A stretch of 43,212 nt of DNA from Actinomycetota bacterium (GTDB lineage: Bacteria; Actinomycetota; Actinomycetes; Nanopelagicales; Nanopelagicaceae). A model generated the notes under the pieces. That model worked only from the letters and a program-made list of their open reading frames with translations. It was not told the origin of the DNA and made no database searches. A program made the position numbers and the translations under genes. Numbering within the stretch: position 1 is the first letter of the stretch; each line of letters begins with the position of its first letter. The stretch is from assembly GCA_026392695.1 (NCBI GenBank), contig JAPLBP010000119.1:3091-46302 (forward strand), written 5' to 3'. Below, piece by piece: positions 20,586 through 30,100 of this stretch.

Positions 20586-21800
20586 TTAGGAAATAGATTT
20601 CTTCTGTCGAATAACCCTTGACTGATATCCAGAGAAGATAAACATCAGGGCCGGCAGACCCATGGCAATAGGAAGAGAGGTGAGTTGGGCAATTCCCCCG
20701 ACAATTGCGGGACCAACAAAGAATGCGGCTAAAGCAATAACACCGATGCGCGCGATTGCAACGGAAGGAGCGATTCCAGGAATTGCACTTGCCGCCAAAA
20801 TATATGCAGGGAAAATCGGTCCCATTCCAAGTCCGGCGATAAAGAATCCAACATCAACAACTATCAAAGAAATCGCATGGGAGTAAGACGACAGTGGAAC
20901 GGCGATCGCGATAGAAAGTCCTAACGCTGATCCACCGATATATCCTCCCAATTTCACCGTCCGTGATGGTCCGAGTCGATCAAGAGTGCGATCTCCTAGG
21001 AAGCGACTGATAATCATCGCCAGAGCAAACGAGGCAAAAGCGGAGGCATTGAGTCCTTTGCCAATTCCCATATGGTCACGCAGCAAAATTGCGCTCCAGT
21101 CCCCCGTCGAACCTTCCGCGATAAGTCCACCGAAAAGACCCAACCCTATAGCCCACAGCGGCAAAACGGAATGACCAAAGAGAGGGATCTTCGCTTTTGC
21201 TTCCTCGTCAGCTGCCGCATGATTATCTTGCTCGGCGTTAAGCAGCGCTCTCACGGCAGGAATAAAAAGGAAAAATGAAACGATTCCGATAGTGACTAAA
21301 TTGAATCGAGGAGATGTGTGCTTTGCAATTGCGCCACCAATAAGAGCAGTTATAAATGCACCTAGGCTCCAGAGAGCGTGAAGTGTAGAAAGCCAACGCC
21401 TCCCAAGTATCTTCTCTACTTCAACCGCTTGAGAATTCGTTGCTATATCCAAACTTGCGTAACCAAGACCCATAAAAAAGAGCGCCATGAAAAGTTGTGG
21501 GGCATTCTCAGCGACACCCATACCCATCAAACCCAACGGCATGAAGATCGCCGCGATGATTGACACTTTTCGCGCTCCGTGTGCGTGCACTAATCGACCG
21601 GTTAATTGTGCCCCGACCAAAGAACCCATCGTGCTTCCCATGAGCAGAAGGCCAAATTGTCCATTACTAAGCCCTATAGCATCCTTAATTTCAGGGATAC
21701 GTGGCACCCAGGCCATCGAAACGATCCCCATAAGCCCAAAAGTGGCTGCCAGTGCATTTCGAGCACGAATAGCTTCTGCGTAATGCAAGGAGTCAGACAT
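20586..21800 (-). CDS. MFS transporter
   Basis: About 400 aa with about 12 hydrophobic segments; N-terminal MFS-like AWVPRIPEIKDAIGLSNGQFGLLL. Confidence 0.88.
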   Translation of the reverse strand: MSDSLHYAEAIRARNALAATFGLMGIVSMAWVPRIPEIKDAIGLSNGQFGLLLMGSTMGSLVGAQLTGRLVHAHGARKVSIIAAIFMPLGLMGMGVAENAPQLFMALFFMGLGYASLDIATNSQAVEVEKILGRRWLSTLHALWSLGAFITALIGGAIAKHTSPRFNLVTIGIVSFFLFIPAVRALLNAEQDNHAAADEEAKAKIPLFGHSVLPLWAIGLGLFGGLIAEGSTGDWSAILLRDHMGIGKGLNASAFASFALAMIISRFLGDRTLDRLGPSRTVKLGGYIGGSALGLSIAIAVPLSSYSHAISLIVVDVGFFIAGLGMGPIFPAYILAASAIPGIAPSVAIARIGVIALAAFFVGPAIVGGIAQLTSLPIAMGLPALMFIFSGYQSRVIRQKKSIS

Positions 21801-21904
21801 AGGGTGCTAAACCTAGTCGGTCATAGGCAGTTTTGCTTCCACCTTGTACGTCGACAAATTCGAGACTAGCCGCTTTGAGAATTTCAACGTAATACGATTC
21901 CGAG

Positions 21905-22390
21905 ATGGAGCACATCAAGGAAAAATCCGCCGTCAAACGAGTAATTGCTGCACTCGAAAAGCACGGCGTTGCGGGTCAAGTACATGCCCTATCTGAGAGC
22001 GCTCGCACGGCACAAGAAGCCGCAACTTCCCTAGGTATTGAAGTGGGTCAAATTGCTTCTTCGTTAATTTTCAAACTCCCAGATGAATCCCCACTGCTGA
22101 TCATTACCTCGGGTCGTCATCGAGTCAACACGGATCTGGTGGCAAAGAAACTTGGCCTTGAATCTTTGGGCCGAGTTGATGCAAATTATGTAAAAGAAAA
22201 AAGTGGCTTTTCGATTGGAGGAGTTGCGCCAATTGGATGGCTCTCTCCCGCGACCATTCTTATTGATGAAGCCCTCAACGACTACGACGTAGTGTGGGCG
22301 GCTGCAGGTCACCCTCATGCTGTTTATCCAACAACTTATTCTGAATTGGTTCGGGTTACGGGTGCCCAGCCAATGACTGTTGGAGATTGA
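21905..22390 (+). CDS. YbaK/EbsC-type aminoacyl-tRNA deacylase
   Basis: KSLIFK-like QIASSLIFKLPD, SGRHRVNTDLVAKKLG, FSIGGVAPIGW. Confidence 0.88.
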   Translation: MEHIKEKSAVKRVIAALEKHGVAGQVHALSESARTAQEAATSLGIEVGQIASSLIFKLPDESPLLIITSGRHRVNTDLVAKKLGLESLGRVDANYVKEKSGFSIGGVAPIGWLSPATILIDEALNDYDVVWAAAGHPHAVYPTTYSELVRVTGAQPMTVGD

Positions 22391-22488
22391 GCGCTAACTC
22401 CCAAGAAGATAAATCACAATTGGTTGAATGAGACGATAATTGTAGGAGTCAAAAAATCTTTGGTTTTTAGAAAGAAGGTATCCAGAAC

Positions 22489-23109
22489 ATGGAAAAAATT
22501 GACTTCAAAAAGGAATTTTCTGAATTGTATGCCCCGAAAAGGGGATCGTTCAGCCAAGTCAAGATACCGAAAATGAGATTTTTTATGGTCGACGGCAAAG
22601 GAGATCCGAACACTTCAGAAGATTATGTTAAAGCAATTCAAGTTCTTTACTCAGTGTCCTACACATTGAAATTCATGAGCAAAAAGCAACTAGATAAGGA
22701 CTATGGCGTTCCCCCACTTGAAGGGCTGTGGTGGGCAAAGAATATGAAGGTGTTTGAGTCAGGCAATAAAGATCAATGGCTGTGGACCATGATGATTATG
22801 ATTCCGGATCATGTGCCAACAAAACTGGTGGAGACTGCCATCGCGACAGCGCAAGATAAGAAGACCGAACTTGATTTTTCAAAGCTTCGCGTAGAAGCAT
22901 TTACCGAAGGGCTTTCAGTTCAGATCATGTATGTCGGGGCATACAAGGATGAAGCACCCGTAATTCATGAACTTCACAATGGATATTTACCAGCTAATGG
23001 GCTGATTCCGAATGGAAAGCACCATGAGATCTATTTGAGCGATCCACGAAAAACAGCGGCTTCTAAATTGAAGACGATTATCAGGCAACCAGTGAAAAAA
23101 GGCTCTTAA
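22489..23109 (+). CDS. GyrI-like small-molecule-binding domain protein
   Basis: MRFFMVDGKGDPN, PPLEGLWWA, DEAPVIHELHNGYLPANGLIPNGKHHEIYLSDPRKT, typical of the COG4832-type GyrI-like family. Confidence 0.8.
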   Translation: MEKIDFKKEFSELYAPKRGSFSQVKIPKMRFFMVDGKGDPNTSEDYVKAIQVLYSVSYTLKFMSKKQLDKDYGVPPLEGLWWAKNMKVFESGNKDQWLWTMMIMIPDHVPTKLVETAIATAQDKKTELDFSKLRVEAFTEGLSVQIMYVGAYKDEAPVIHELHNGYLPANGLIPNGKHHEIYLSDPRKTAASKLKTIIRQPVKKGS

Positions 23110-23139
23110 CCCAACTTCGGAAAGTCTGGCGACGTAGGG

Positions 23140-23688
23140 CTATTTCTTTTTAGATCCGTATGCATGGGCAACCTCAGAGATATAGTCCATGGCAGCGAAG
23201 AGGACGCCAGAAATTATAAAAGTAATATGAATGGCGATGCGCCACTTCAACCCTGGACCCACAACAGTGGCGGCATTCATAAAATCTTTTAAGAGTTCGA
23301 TTACCGATATCGCCACTAACGAACCGATTAACTTCAACTTCAATCCAGAGAAGTCTACATTTCCCATCCAAACTGGGCGATCAATATCAGTCTGCGCAAT
23401 TTCGATGATAGATACGAAATTCTCATAGCCTGCAAAAATCACAAGCAGAATTAAGTTTCCTAATAGGGTGAGATCTAGCAGACCTAAAATATTTAAAATT
23501 ACTTCATGCGAATCCGAGTGCAGAATCTGTCGTGAAAAATTCCAAAAAGTCTGAGCAAACTTCATGAGTAACAGGACCAAAGACGCCGAAAGCCCCAAGT
23601 AGAATGGGGCCAAAACCCAACGACTACCAAAAATTAGTTTCTCAACGGCTCGTTCAACTAAATGGCGTTTATGAGGCGTTGGTTCCAC
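23140..23688 (-). CDS. UPF0114 (YqhA-like) membrane protein
   Basis: EKLIFGSRWVLAPFYLGLSASL, NLILLVIFAGYENFVS, LKLKLIGSLVAISVIELLKDFM. Confidence 0.85.
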   Translation of the reverse strand: MEPTPHKRHLVERAVEKLIFGSRWVLAPFYLGLSASLVLLLMKFAQTFWNFSRQILHSDSHEVILNILGLLDLTLLGNLILLVIFAGYENFVSIIEIAQTDIDRPVWMGNVDFSGLKLKLIGSLVAISVIELLKDFMNAATVVGPGLKWRIAIHITFIISGVLFAAMDYISEVAHAYGSKKK

Positions 23689-23765
23689 GGCAATCTCCTT
23701 TTCACAGATTTATGTCTGTATGAAGTGTAGACGTTGAGAAACTCTTCTGCGCGAATTATCATTTG

Positions 23766-23817
23766 CTCCATGCGGACGAATGACACTTTTGACTTGGTCA
23801 CATCATCCGCCGTGGAG
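23766..23817. promoter_or_regulatory. Imperfect dyad in the divergent promoter region (putative operator)
   Basis: CTCCAtGCGGAcgaaTGA ... TCATCCGCcgTGGAG. Confidence 0.35.
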
Positions 23818-23837
23818 TCTTTTGAACGTGCTTTTTC

Positions 23838-24476
23838 ATGACTTTGAACTCATCGGTACATAGCCGCCATCTAGACAAAGATGCGATAGTCCTGATTCAC
23901 GGAATGGGATCCGCTTCAACCGCGTGGAAACTAATCATTCCCAGCCTCCTTGAATCTTTCACCGTGATAACGGCGGCCATGAGCCCCACTTCGATTCTCT
24001 CCATCACGGCACTTGCTCCAGCGGGGCTCTGGTTGGTTCCCTTCGAAGTTCGCTATCCCGGAACTGCCCTTGCACGAATGATGGCAAGTAGTCTCAAACT
24101 TGTCTCGCCATTGCTATTGCGTTACGAATGGGCTCGAAAAATCGGATTCAGCGATGTGAGTCCTCGCTGGCGAGAATATTCCTATGAAGTTTGTCTTGAC
24201 GCCACAAACGCTATGGCAAAGGCTGCTGGGTACTACCCGGCGTGGGATGGACTACTCAAGAAACGATTCGAAAAGGAAGTTGATTCATCAATTCCTATTT
24301 CAATAGTTTTTGGAGATTCGGACAAGACTTTGCCTAAAGAAACCTGCCAAGAGCGATCCCTTGCTCCATCGCAAGCAACGTGGACGGTTTACGAAAGTTG
24401 CGGGCATGCGCCGATGTGGGATTACCCAAATCGAGTTGTAGACCAGGTCTTTCTAACCACAAACGTCTCTCGATGA
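23838..24476 (+). CDS. Alpha/beta-hydrolase-fold protein lacking the nucleophile-elbow region
   Basis: Oxyanion HGMGSASTAW, acid GDSDKTLP, His CGHAPMWDYP present; no GxSxG; SFTVIT joins directly to AAMSPTSILSITALAPAGLW. Confidence 0.75.
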   Translation: MTLNSSVHSRHLDKDAIVLIHGMGSASTAWKLIIPSLLESFTVITAAMSPTSILSITALAPAGLWLVPFEVRYPGTALARMMASSLKLVSPLLLRYEWARKIGFSDVSPRWREYSYEVCLDATNAMAKAAGYYPAWDGLLKKRFEKEVDSSIPISIVFGDSDKTLPKETCQERSLAPSQATWTVYESCGHAPMWDYPNRVVDQVFLTTNVSR

Positions 24477-25138
24477 TTACTGTTCTCTATTTGTGGAAGA
24501 TACCGAGTAGCTCAGTTGCGTTTGCCTTCATTAGAGTCGCAATTGATCGTTTCCTTATTCGCAAAATTTCCAGCGTTACCTTTACAAAATCACTTGGCTG
24601 CGGAAAAGGAGAGAAATTTTCACCCTCTGATGCGGATATTCATCGCTGGGGATTGCTCGTGTGTCTAAGTGAAAGCGATCTCGATGATCTTGATAACTCA
24701 GCACTTGTCCTTGGGTGGAGGAAGAGGGCTACAAGGGAGTTCCGAGTTCTGCTCAAGCCCATTTCCTCGCATGGACGATGGTCTGGAAAGTCCCCCTTTG
24801 ATTTCGCCTCTGAGCCGAATGCCAAGACAAATGAAATTGCTTCCATTACACGTGCTCGCATTTCATTCTTTCAAGCGATTCGCTTCTGGCGCTCCATACC
24901 ACCCGTTGCTCAAAGCCTTCATGAATCACCCGGCTTAATCCATGCAATAGGTATTGGAGAAGCACCTATCGGTCTACAGGGGACTTTTTCGTTGTGGACT
25001 TCAGCAGATGATTTGCGGAATTTTGCATTCAAAGGCGAAGCACATCAAAAGGCGATATCGGATACGAAGCGATTTCAATGGTATTCCGAAGAACTCTTTG
25101 CGAGATTTTCAGTTTTCGAAAAACGCGGATCCTTCTGA
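24473..25138 (+). CDS. CrtA-like (spheroidene monooxygenase family) protein
   Basis: LYLWKIPSSSVAFAFIRVAIDR...KSLGCGKGEKFSPSDADIHRWGLLVCL and GIGEAPIGLQGTFSLW resemble CrtA; ATGA overlap with the upstream gene; the ORF-track start at 24380 is too early. Confidence 0.7.
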   Translation: MITVLYLWKIPSSSVAFAFIRVAIDRFLIRKISSVTFTKSLGCGKGEKFSPSDADIHRWGLLVCLSESDLDDLDNSALVLGWRKRATREFRVLLKPISSHGRWSGKSPFDFASEPNAKTNEIASITRARISFFQAIRFWRSIPPVAQSLHESPGLIHAIGIGEAPIGLQGTFSLWTSADDLRNFAFKGEAHQKAISDTKRFQWYSEELFARFSVFEKRGSF

Positions 25139-25177
25139 CGTATATGGATTCTTGTTAAATAGGGCAGACTAAGCACT

Positions 25178-25981
25178 ATGTCGATGCGCCACTACTCACC
25201 CAGAAGAGACAGGCGCAAAGGTGTCTCCATCCGCAGTCAAAGGTTTCTCAACGTAGCTCTCGGGCTGGCTATTCTTTTGCAGATCTCATACCCGCTTATA
25301 GATGGAGAACCACTTCGACTAGTGACCCTGGCAATTGTGTACACCGGTGCTTTGGCCATGGTTACACATGCCTATCTTTCTTTCGGAGCTCGCTACGCTT
25401 TCTTGTATCTTGCAATTACCTTTTCATTTGCTCTTGCAACCGAGGAAGTTGGACTTCGCACTGGCTGGCCCTTCGGCAACTATTCATACTCCCCCTCACT
25501 TGGCTTAACAATCTTTTCCCTCCCTCTGGTCGTTCCTTTCGCGTGGGTCATGATGGCGCATCCCATATTGACCGCGGCTCGTCGGTTAACACAAAACTGG
25601 GTCTTTCTATATGGCGGTGCCGCAATGGCGGCATGGGATTTGTTTTTGGATCCGCAAATGGTTACTGCCAATCGATGGACGTGGAAATTCACCGGTGCCC
25701 ACGTGCCCTTTCAGCCCGAAATTCCACTTTCGAATACGTTTGGTTGGCTCTTTGCTGGAATGGGACTTATCGCCTTATTACATCTCACACTCCCACGAGA
25801 TCGAAGAAAAGGTGGTACCGAGCTCGTCGCAGTAGATATCTTCATTCTTTGGACTTTGTTTTCGGGAGTCGTTGGAAATATATTCTTCTTTAACCGACCT
25901 GGAATTGCCCTTTTCGCCGGACTCATTTTTTCAGCGATATTCGCTCCGTACCTCTTTTCTCGCTGGTTCGGTCGACCCTAG
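25178..25981 (+). CDS. Carotenoid biosynthesis protein, DUF422/CruF-like
   Basis: Polytopic; EEVGLRTGWPFGNYSYSPSLG, WDLFLDPQMV, PLSNTFGWLFAG are typical of the family. Confidence 0.8.
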   Translation: MSMRHYSPRRDRRKGVSIRSQRFLNVALGLAILLQISYPLIDGEPLRLVTLAIVYTGALAMVTHAYLSFGARYAFLYLAITFSFALATEEVGLRTGWPFGNYSYSPSLGLTIFSLPLVVPFAWVMMAHPILTAARRLTQNWVFLYGGAAMAAWDLFLDPQMVTANRWTWKFTGAHVPFQPEIPLSNTFGWLFAGMGLIALLHLTLPRDRRKGGTELVAVDIFILWTLFSGVVGNIFFFNRPGIALFAGLIFSAIFAPYLFSRWFGRP

Positions 25982-25989
25982 CTACTCCT

Positions 25990-27072
25990 ATGACCGTGCT
26001 CTCAATTTCTGCACTCATCTCCCTGTTCCTTTTTCTCAACGCTATAGCGAATGTCGTTTTACTTCGACGTGCAAGTCCACTCAGTCAAGAACTCGACACA
26101 CTCGTAGCCGTCATTGTTCCCCTTCGAAATGAAGCCCAGAATTTGAATGAGCTCTTCGATGGCTTGCAAAAACAAATCGGCTTGAAGCGAGTGAAATTCC
26201 ACTTAGTTAATGACAATTCCACCGACGACACCTTTCTTTTGGCTCAACGCCTGGTCAAATCTGATAATCGATTCTTCCTTCACAACGCGCCACCGCTCGC
26301 ACAAGACTGGCTAGGTAAGCCAGCCACGTTGCAATATGGATTGGATCAAAGCGAAAGTGAAATTGTGATCTTTATCGATGCAGATGTACGTCTCGAAAAA
26401 GCTGCAATAGCGCGTGCGGTATCCACTCTTAATTCGTTAAAAGTGAACTTCATATCGGCATATCCGCAGCAAATTGCAAGAACATGGTCAGAAAGTTTGG
26501 TTCAACCACTTCTCCAGTGGTCATGGATGGCTACGGTTCCATTGCGAATTTCGGAGCGATCGAAGAACCCTGCCTTCTGCGTGGCGAATGGACAGTTCTT
26601 TGTAGTTGAGCGATCTGCATTAGGAAAGATAGAAGGACTCGTGCGAATAAGAAGTGCAGTACTTGATGATATTTTCTTGGCTCGCGAGCTTGTCCGCGCA
26701 GGACTTCACGGAACCGTGATCGATGGCTCAGAAATCGCGAAGTGTCGAATGTATTCTTCGTGGAGTGAATTGCGAGAAGGTTATGGAAAATCCCTCCACG
26801 TTGCATTTGGGGGCATACTCGGGAAGTTCATGGCAATCACCCTATTCCTCATGACCGGAGTCATCCCGCTAGTAGCAGCAATGCTTGGTTCCCAAATTGG
26901 TTTTGCAACCTTTCTTGCCGTAACAATGACTCGAGTATTAAGCGCCATAACTTGTCGTGGAAAGGTTTGGCTTTCGATCACTCATCCACTTTCCATGCTT
27001 CTCCTCATCTACCTAATACTTCGATCATGGTCCACACGAAAAAGTGTGCAATGGAAGGGACGGACCTTATGA
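25990..27072 (+). CDS. Family 2 glycosyltransferase, likely acting on carotenoid
   Basis: VIVPLRNEAQNL, LVNDNSTDDT, FIDADVRL; C-terminal TM segments; operon context. Confidence 0.8.
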   Translation: MTVLSISALISLFLFLNAIANVVLLRRASPLSQELDTLVAVIVPLRNEAQNLNELFDGLQKQIGLKRVKFHLVNDNSTDDTFLLAQRLVKSDNRFFLHNAPPLAQDWLGKPATLQYGLDQSESEIVIFIDADVRLEKAAIARAVSTLNSLKVNFISAYPQQIARTWSESLVQPLLQWSWMATVPLRISERSKNPAFCVANGQFFVVERSALGKIEGLVRIRSAVLDDIFLARELVRAGLHGTVIDGSEIAKCRMYSSWSELREGYGKSLHVAFGGILGKFMAITLFLMTGVIPLVAAMLGSQIGFATFLAVTMTRVLSAITCRGKVWLSITHPLSMLLLIYLILRSWSTRKSVQWKGRTL

Positions 27073-28571
27073 GTCATGTCCTCGTTATCGGCGCGGGAAT
27101 TGGAGGTATGACAACCGCGGCACGATTGGCAAAAGCTGGTCATGTTGTCGAAATCTTTGAGAGCGCGGAGTATGTTGGCGGGAAATGCCGCACGGAGTGG
27201 ATCGGCAAATTCGCTTATGACACTGGACCTACTCTGCTTACTCTCCCGGCTGTTTATCGAGATTTCTTCTCATCAACAGGAGCGCCCATCGAAGAAGTCC
27301 TTGAACTTGTGCCCGTTGACCCCTCGTTCGATTACCGTTTCGTCAATGGTGATTCAATTGAATTTGCAAATCTTTCTCGATTAAGAACTCTCCAATCCAT
27401 CTCGGACAAATTTGGCGGCTCATCGGCCGATGAGTGGAACGATTTGATGCTTCGTTCTCAGGCTATGTGGGATGCCTCACGCCAGCCATTTGTTGAATCC
27501 GAATTAGTCTCAATCGGATCTCTCGCCAAGACACCCTCTTTGCTCAAGAACTTACGGACCATCGCTCCGTGGCAATCGCTTCGATCTCTCGTCACAAATA
27601 CTTCCAAAGATTCGCGACTTCAATTCATAGTCGATCGATACGCGACTTACAGTGGATCTGATCCCCGTAAAGCGCCCGCGGTACTTCTTTCTATCGCTTA
27701 TGTCGAAGAAGCTTTTGGTGCCTGGCATATCAAGGGCGGTGTCGGTCAACTCGCGCTGGCAATCCGAGACAGGGCCCTTCAACTTGGTGTCAAGATCCAT
27801 CTTGGGATGCCTGTAGATTCGATCATTCACGATCAACACAAAGTATTAGGTCTACGACTTAAGAACGAAACAGCGATCAAGGGCGATCTCATTGTTGCAA
27901 ACGCTGACGCTTCACTTGTTTACACATCACTTGTTTCAGAAGATCTCCCAGTTCTCCGCAAAGCCAGAAAGGCCATTTCGAAGGCAGATCCATCGCTTTC
28001 AGGATTTTCAATCTTTCTAGGACTTCGTAAGGATTCGACCTCACCCAAAATGCAGCACCATACAATTCTATTTCCAGAAAATTACGACGCAGAATTTGAT
28101 TCAATTTTCACGAAGCGATGCCCAGTTCCAGATCCAGCTATTTATATCTGCGCGCCAAGTGATCCACTCATGTCGATTGATAGTGAAGCTGAAGGTTGGT
28201 CGATACTTGTTAACGCTCCTCCACATTCTAAGAATCCAGATCGAGGATGGGATTGGGAAGATCCAGAGTTCGCGCGTTCCTATTCAGAAAAAATTATTGA
28301 CACCATAGAGGCGCGCGGATTTCCGATTCGCGATCGAATATTGAGTATTCACATGCGGACTCCGGCCGATATAGAAAGAGAAGTAAGCGCTCCAGGGGGT
28401 TCTATCTATGGCACGTCTAGCAATGGTGCTCGCTCTGCTTTTCTACGGGCAAAGAATCGATCGCCGCTTCAAGGGCTCTTTTGCGTAGGTGGTTCAGCCC
28501 ATCCAGGTGGTGGACTTCCCCTTGTCGGAATTAGTGCGGATATCGTCTCCCGCGCTATCGGCAAGGCATAA
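27069..28571 (+). CDS. Phytoene desaturase-family FAD oxidoreductase (CrtI/CrtD-like)
   Basis: VIGAGIGGMTTAARLAKAGHVVEIFE, YDTGPTLLTLP, C-terminal GGSAHPGGGLPLVGISADIV; ATGA overlap with GT2. Confidence 0.9.
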   Translation: MSHVLVIGAGIGGMTTAARLAKAGHVVEIFESAEYVGGKCRTEWIGKFAYDTGPTLLTLPAVYRDFFSSTGAPIEEVLELVPVDPSFDYRFVNGDSIEFANLSRLRTLQSISDKFGGSSADEWNDLMLRSQAMWDASRQPFVESELVSIGSLAKTPSLLKNLRTIAPWQSLRSLVTNTSKDSRLQFIVDRYATYSGSDPRKAPAVLLSIAYVEEAFGAWHIKGGVGQLALAIRDRALQLGVKIHLGMPVDSIIHDQHKVLGLRLKNETAIKGDLIVANADASLVYTSLVSEDLPVLRKARKAISKADPSLSGFSIFLGLRKDSTSPKMQHHTILFPENYDAEFDSIFTKRCPVPDPAIYICAPSDPLMSIDSEAEGWSILVNAPPHSKNPDRGWDWEDPEFARSYSEKIIDTIEARGFPIRDRILSIHMRTPADIEREVSAPGGSIYGTSSNGARSAFLRAKNRSPLQGLFCVGGSAHPGGGLPLVGISADIVSRAIGKA

Positions 28572-28573
28572 AA

Positions 28574-29074
28574 CTACTTCAATTTCCTATAAGCAAAATT
28601 CAAAACCATCGCAAGACTCAAACCTTGCAACATTGTCGCCACAAGAATCAGTGAAAACACCCAGCCGTGGAAGTACGAAAATTGCCAAGCAACTATAGCC
28701 AAGCAAAGAAAACTAGCCCGCATTGGTCTTTCCGCCGGGGTAATGACTCCAACTTCGTGAACACCTTCAGCACCGAGACGAGCCCGGGCATACTCCTGAA
28801 CAGAGGCGAGAGTCCAAAAAATTATCACCCATGTAAGCGGTGCGCCTAAACGATAGAAGGCCAACGCCCATAGCGCCTCGGATAAACGATCTGCAACCGA
28901 ATCATAAACTGCACCCAACGCACTGGATTTATTCCGAAGTATTGCGAGCGTTCCATCAACTCCGTCACCCAGTAAAGAAAGCGCGAGAAAAATGGCACTC
29001 CACCAACGTGGAGAAGAAATGGAACAAAGAGCCGCAAGAACGACTCCGAAAAAAGTAAGTTGATTAGCCGTCAC
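28574..29074 (-). CDS. CDP-alcohol phosphatidyltransferase family protein (5' end uncertain)
   Basis: GDGVDGTLAILRNKSSALGAVYDSVADR motif; hydrophobic. Frame stays open upstream (WLVISFYLASGLKKIG) without ATG/GTG/TTG. Confidence 0.75.
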   Translation of the reverse strand: MTANQLTFFGVVLAALCSISSPRWWSAIFLALSLLGDGVDGTLAILRNKSSALGAVYDSVADRLSEALWALAFYRLGAPLTWVIIFWTLASVQEYARARLGAEGVHEVGVITPAERPMRASFLCLAIVAWQFSYFHGWVFSLILVATMLQGLSLAMVLNFAYRKLK

Positions 29075-29208
29075 ACCGATCTTTTTTAGTCCACTCGCTA
29101 GATAGAAGGAGATGACAAGCCAGCCGCCTACGATTCCCTTGGCTTCAACGCCTCCGTGCAGAGAACTCCATTCAAGTTTGAATTACTCAATCTTCATATT
29201 CTCTTTAC

Positions 29209-30054
29209 TCATTGCCCAAAACCTAAATTCGCATAGATTTCCTTTGTCGCAGTCGAACTGTTCATCGTATAGAAATGTAATCCAGGTGCGCCAGCAACCA
29301 ACAACTCTTCACAAAGTTTTGTTGCAATCTCGACACCTAACGCCTTCACAGCATCCGCGTCGTCTTGAACTTCAGTAAATTGAGAATGGATGTGCGCTGG
29401 AATGTCAGTGCCGCCCAAGTCGGCCATGTGAATAAGTTGCTTCACCGATGCCACGGGAAGGATTCCCGGAATTATCGGCATCGATGAACCACGAGCAGAT
29501 AGTTTCTCAACCAACCCAATCCACTTCTTCGCGTCAAAAAAGAATTGAGTAGTGGCAAAAGTCGCACCTAGTTCTTCCTTTCGCAAAAGCACTTCGATAT
29601 CTTGTTCGAAATTTCCGTGAGATGCCGGATGTCCATCGGGAAATGCAGCGACACCAACAGTGAAATCGCCTCTTTCGGCAGCGAGATGCACAAGTTGATC
29701 CGCGTGATTGAAACCCCCGGGGGTAGATACCCAAGGCACACTCGGACCACCCACGGGGTCTCCCCTCAGGGCGAGTATGCTTTTGATTCCTGCTCGCTGA
29801 TAAGAGTCCAGGATCTCAGTGAGTTCTGCTCGACTTGAACCCACACATGTTAGATGCGCCACTGTTGGAATCTTGGTTCGCTTAGTTATTTCCGATGTTA
29901 TTCGAGTTGTTCGCTCCCTCGTGGATCCACCGGCACCGTAAGTTACTGAAATGAAATTCGGCGCGTGCTCTTCTAGTTCGGCGATGGTGGCCCACAAACG
30001 ATCTTCACCTGCGGAGTCCTTCGGGGGGAAGAATTCAAAAGAAAAAGTCGTCAT
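29209..30054 (-). CDS. metF: 5,10-methylenetetrahydrofolate reductase
   Basis: FSFEFFPPKDSAGE, SVTYGAGGSTRERT, ALRGDPVGG, PGLHFYTMNSS. Confidence 0.95.
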   Translation of the reverse strand: MTTFSFEFFPPKDSAGEDRLWATIAELEEHAPNFISVTYGAGGSTRERTTRITSEITKRTKIPTVAHLTCVGSSRAELTEILDSYQRAGIKSILALRGDPVGGPSVPWVSTPGGFNHADQLVHLAAERGDFTVGVAAFPDGHPASHGNFEQDIEVLLRKEELGATFATTQFFFDAKKWIGLVEKLSARGSSMPIIPGILPVASVKQLIHMADLGGTDIPAHIHSQFTEVQDDADAVKALGVEIATKLCEELLVAGAPGLHFYTMNSSTATKEIYANLGFGQ

Positions 30055-30100
30055 TGCCTCCCCTTTCGCTCTTCATGGAGTGTGAGGGTACCGTTAGTTC

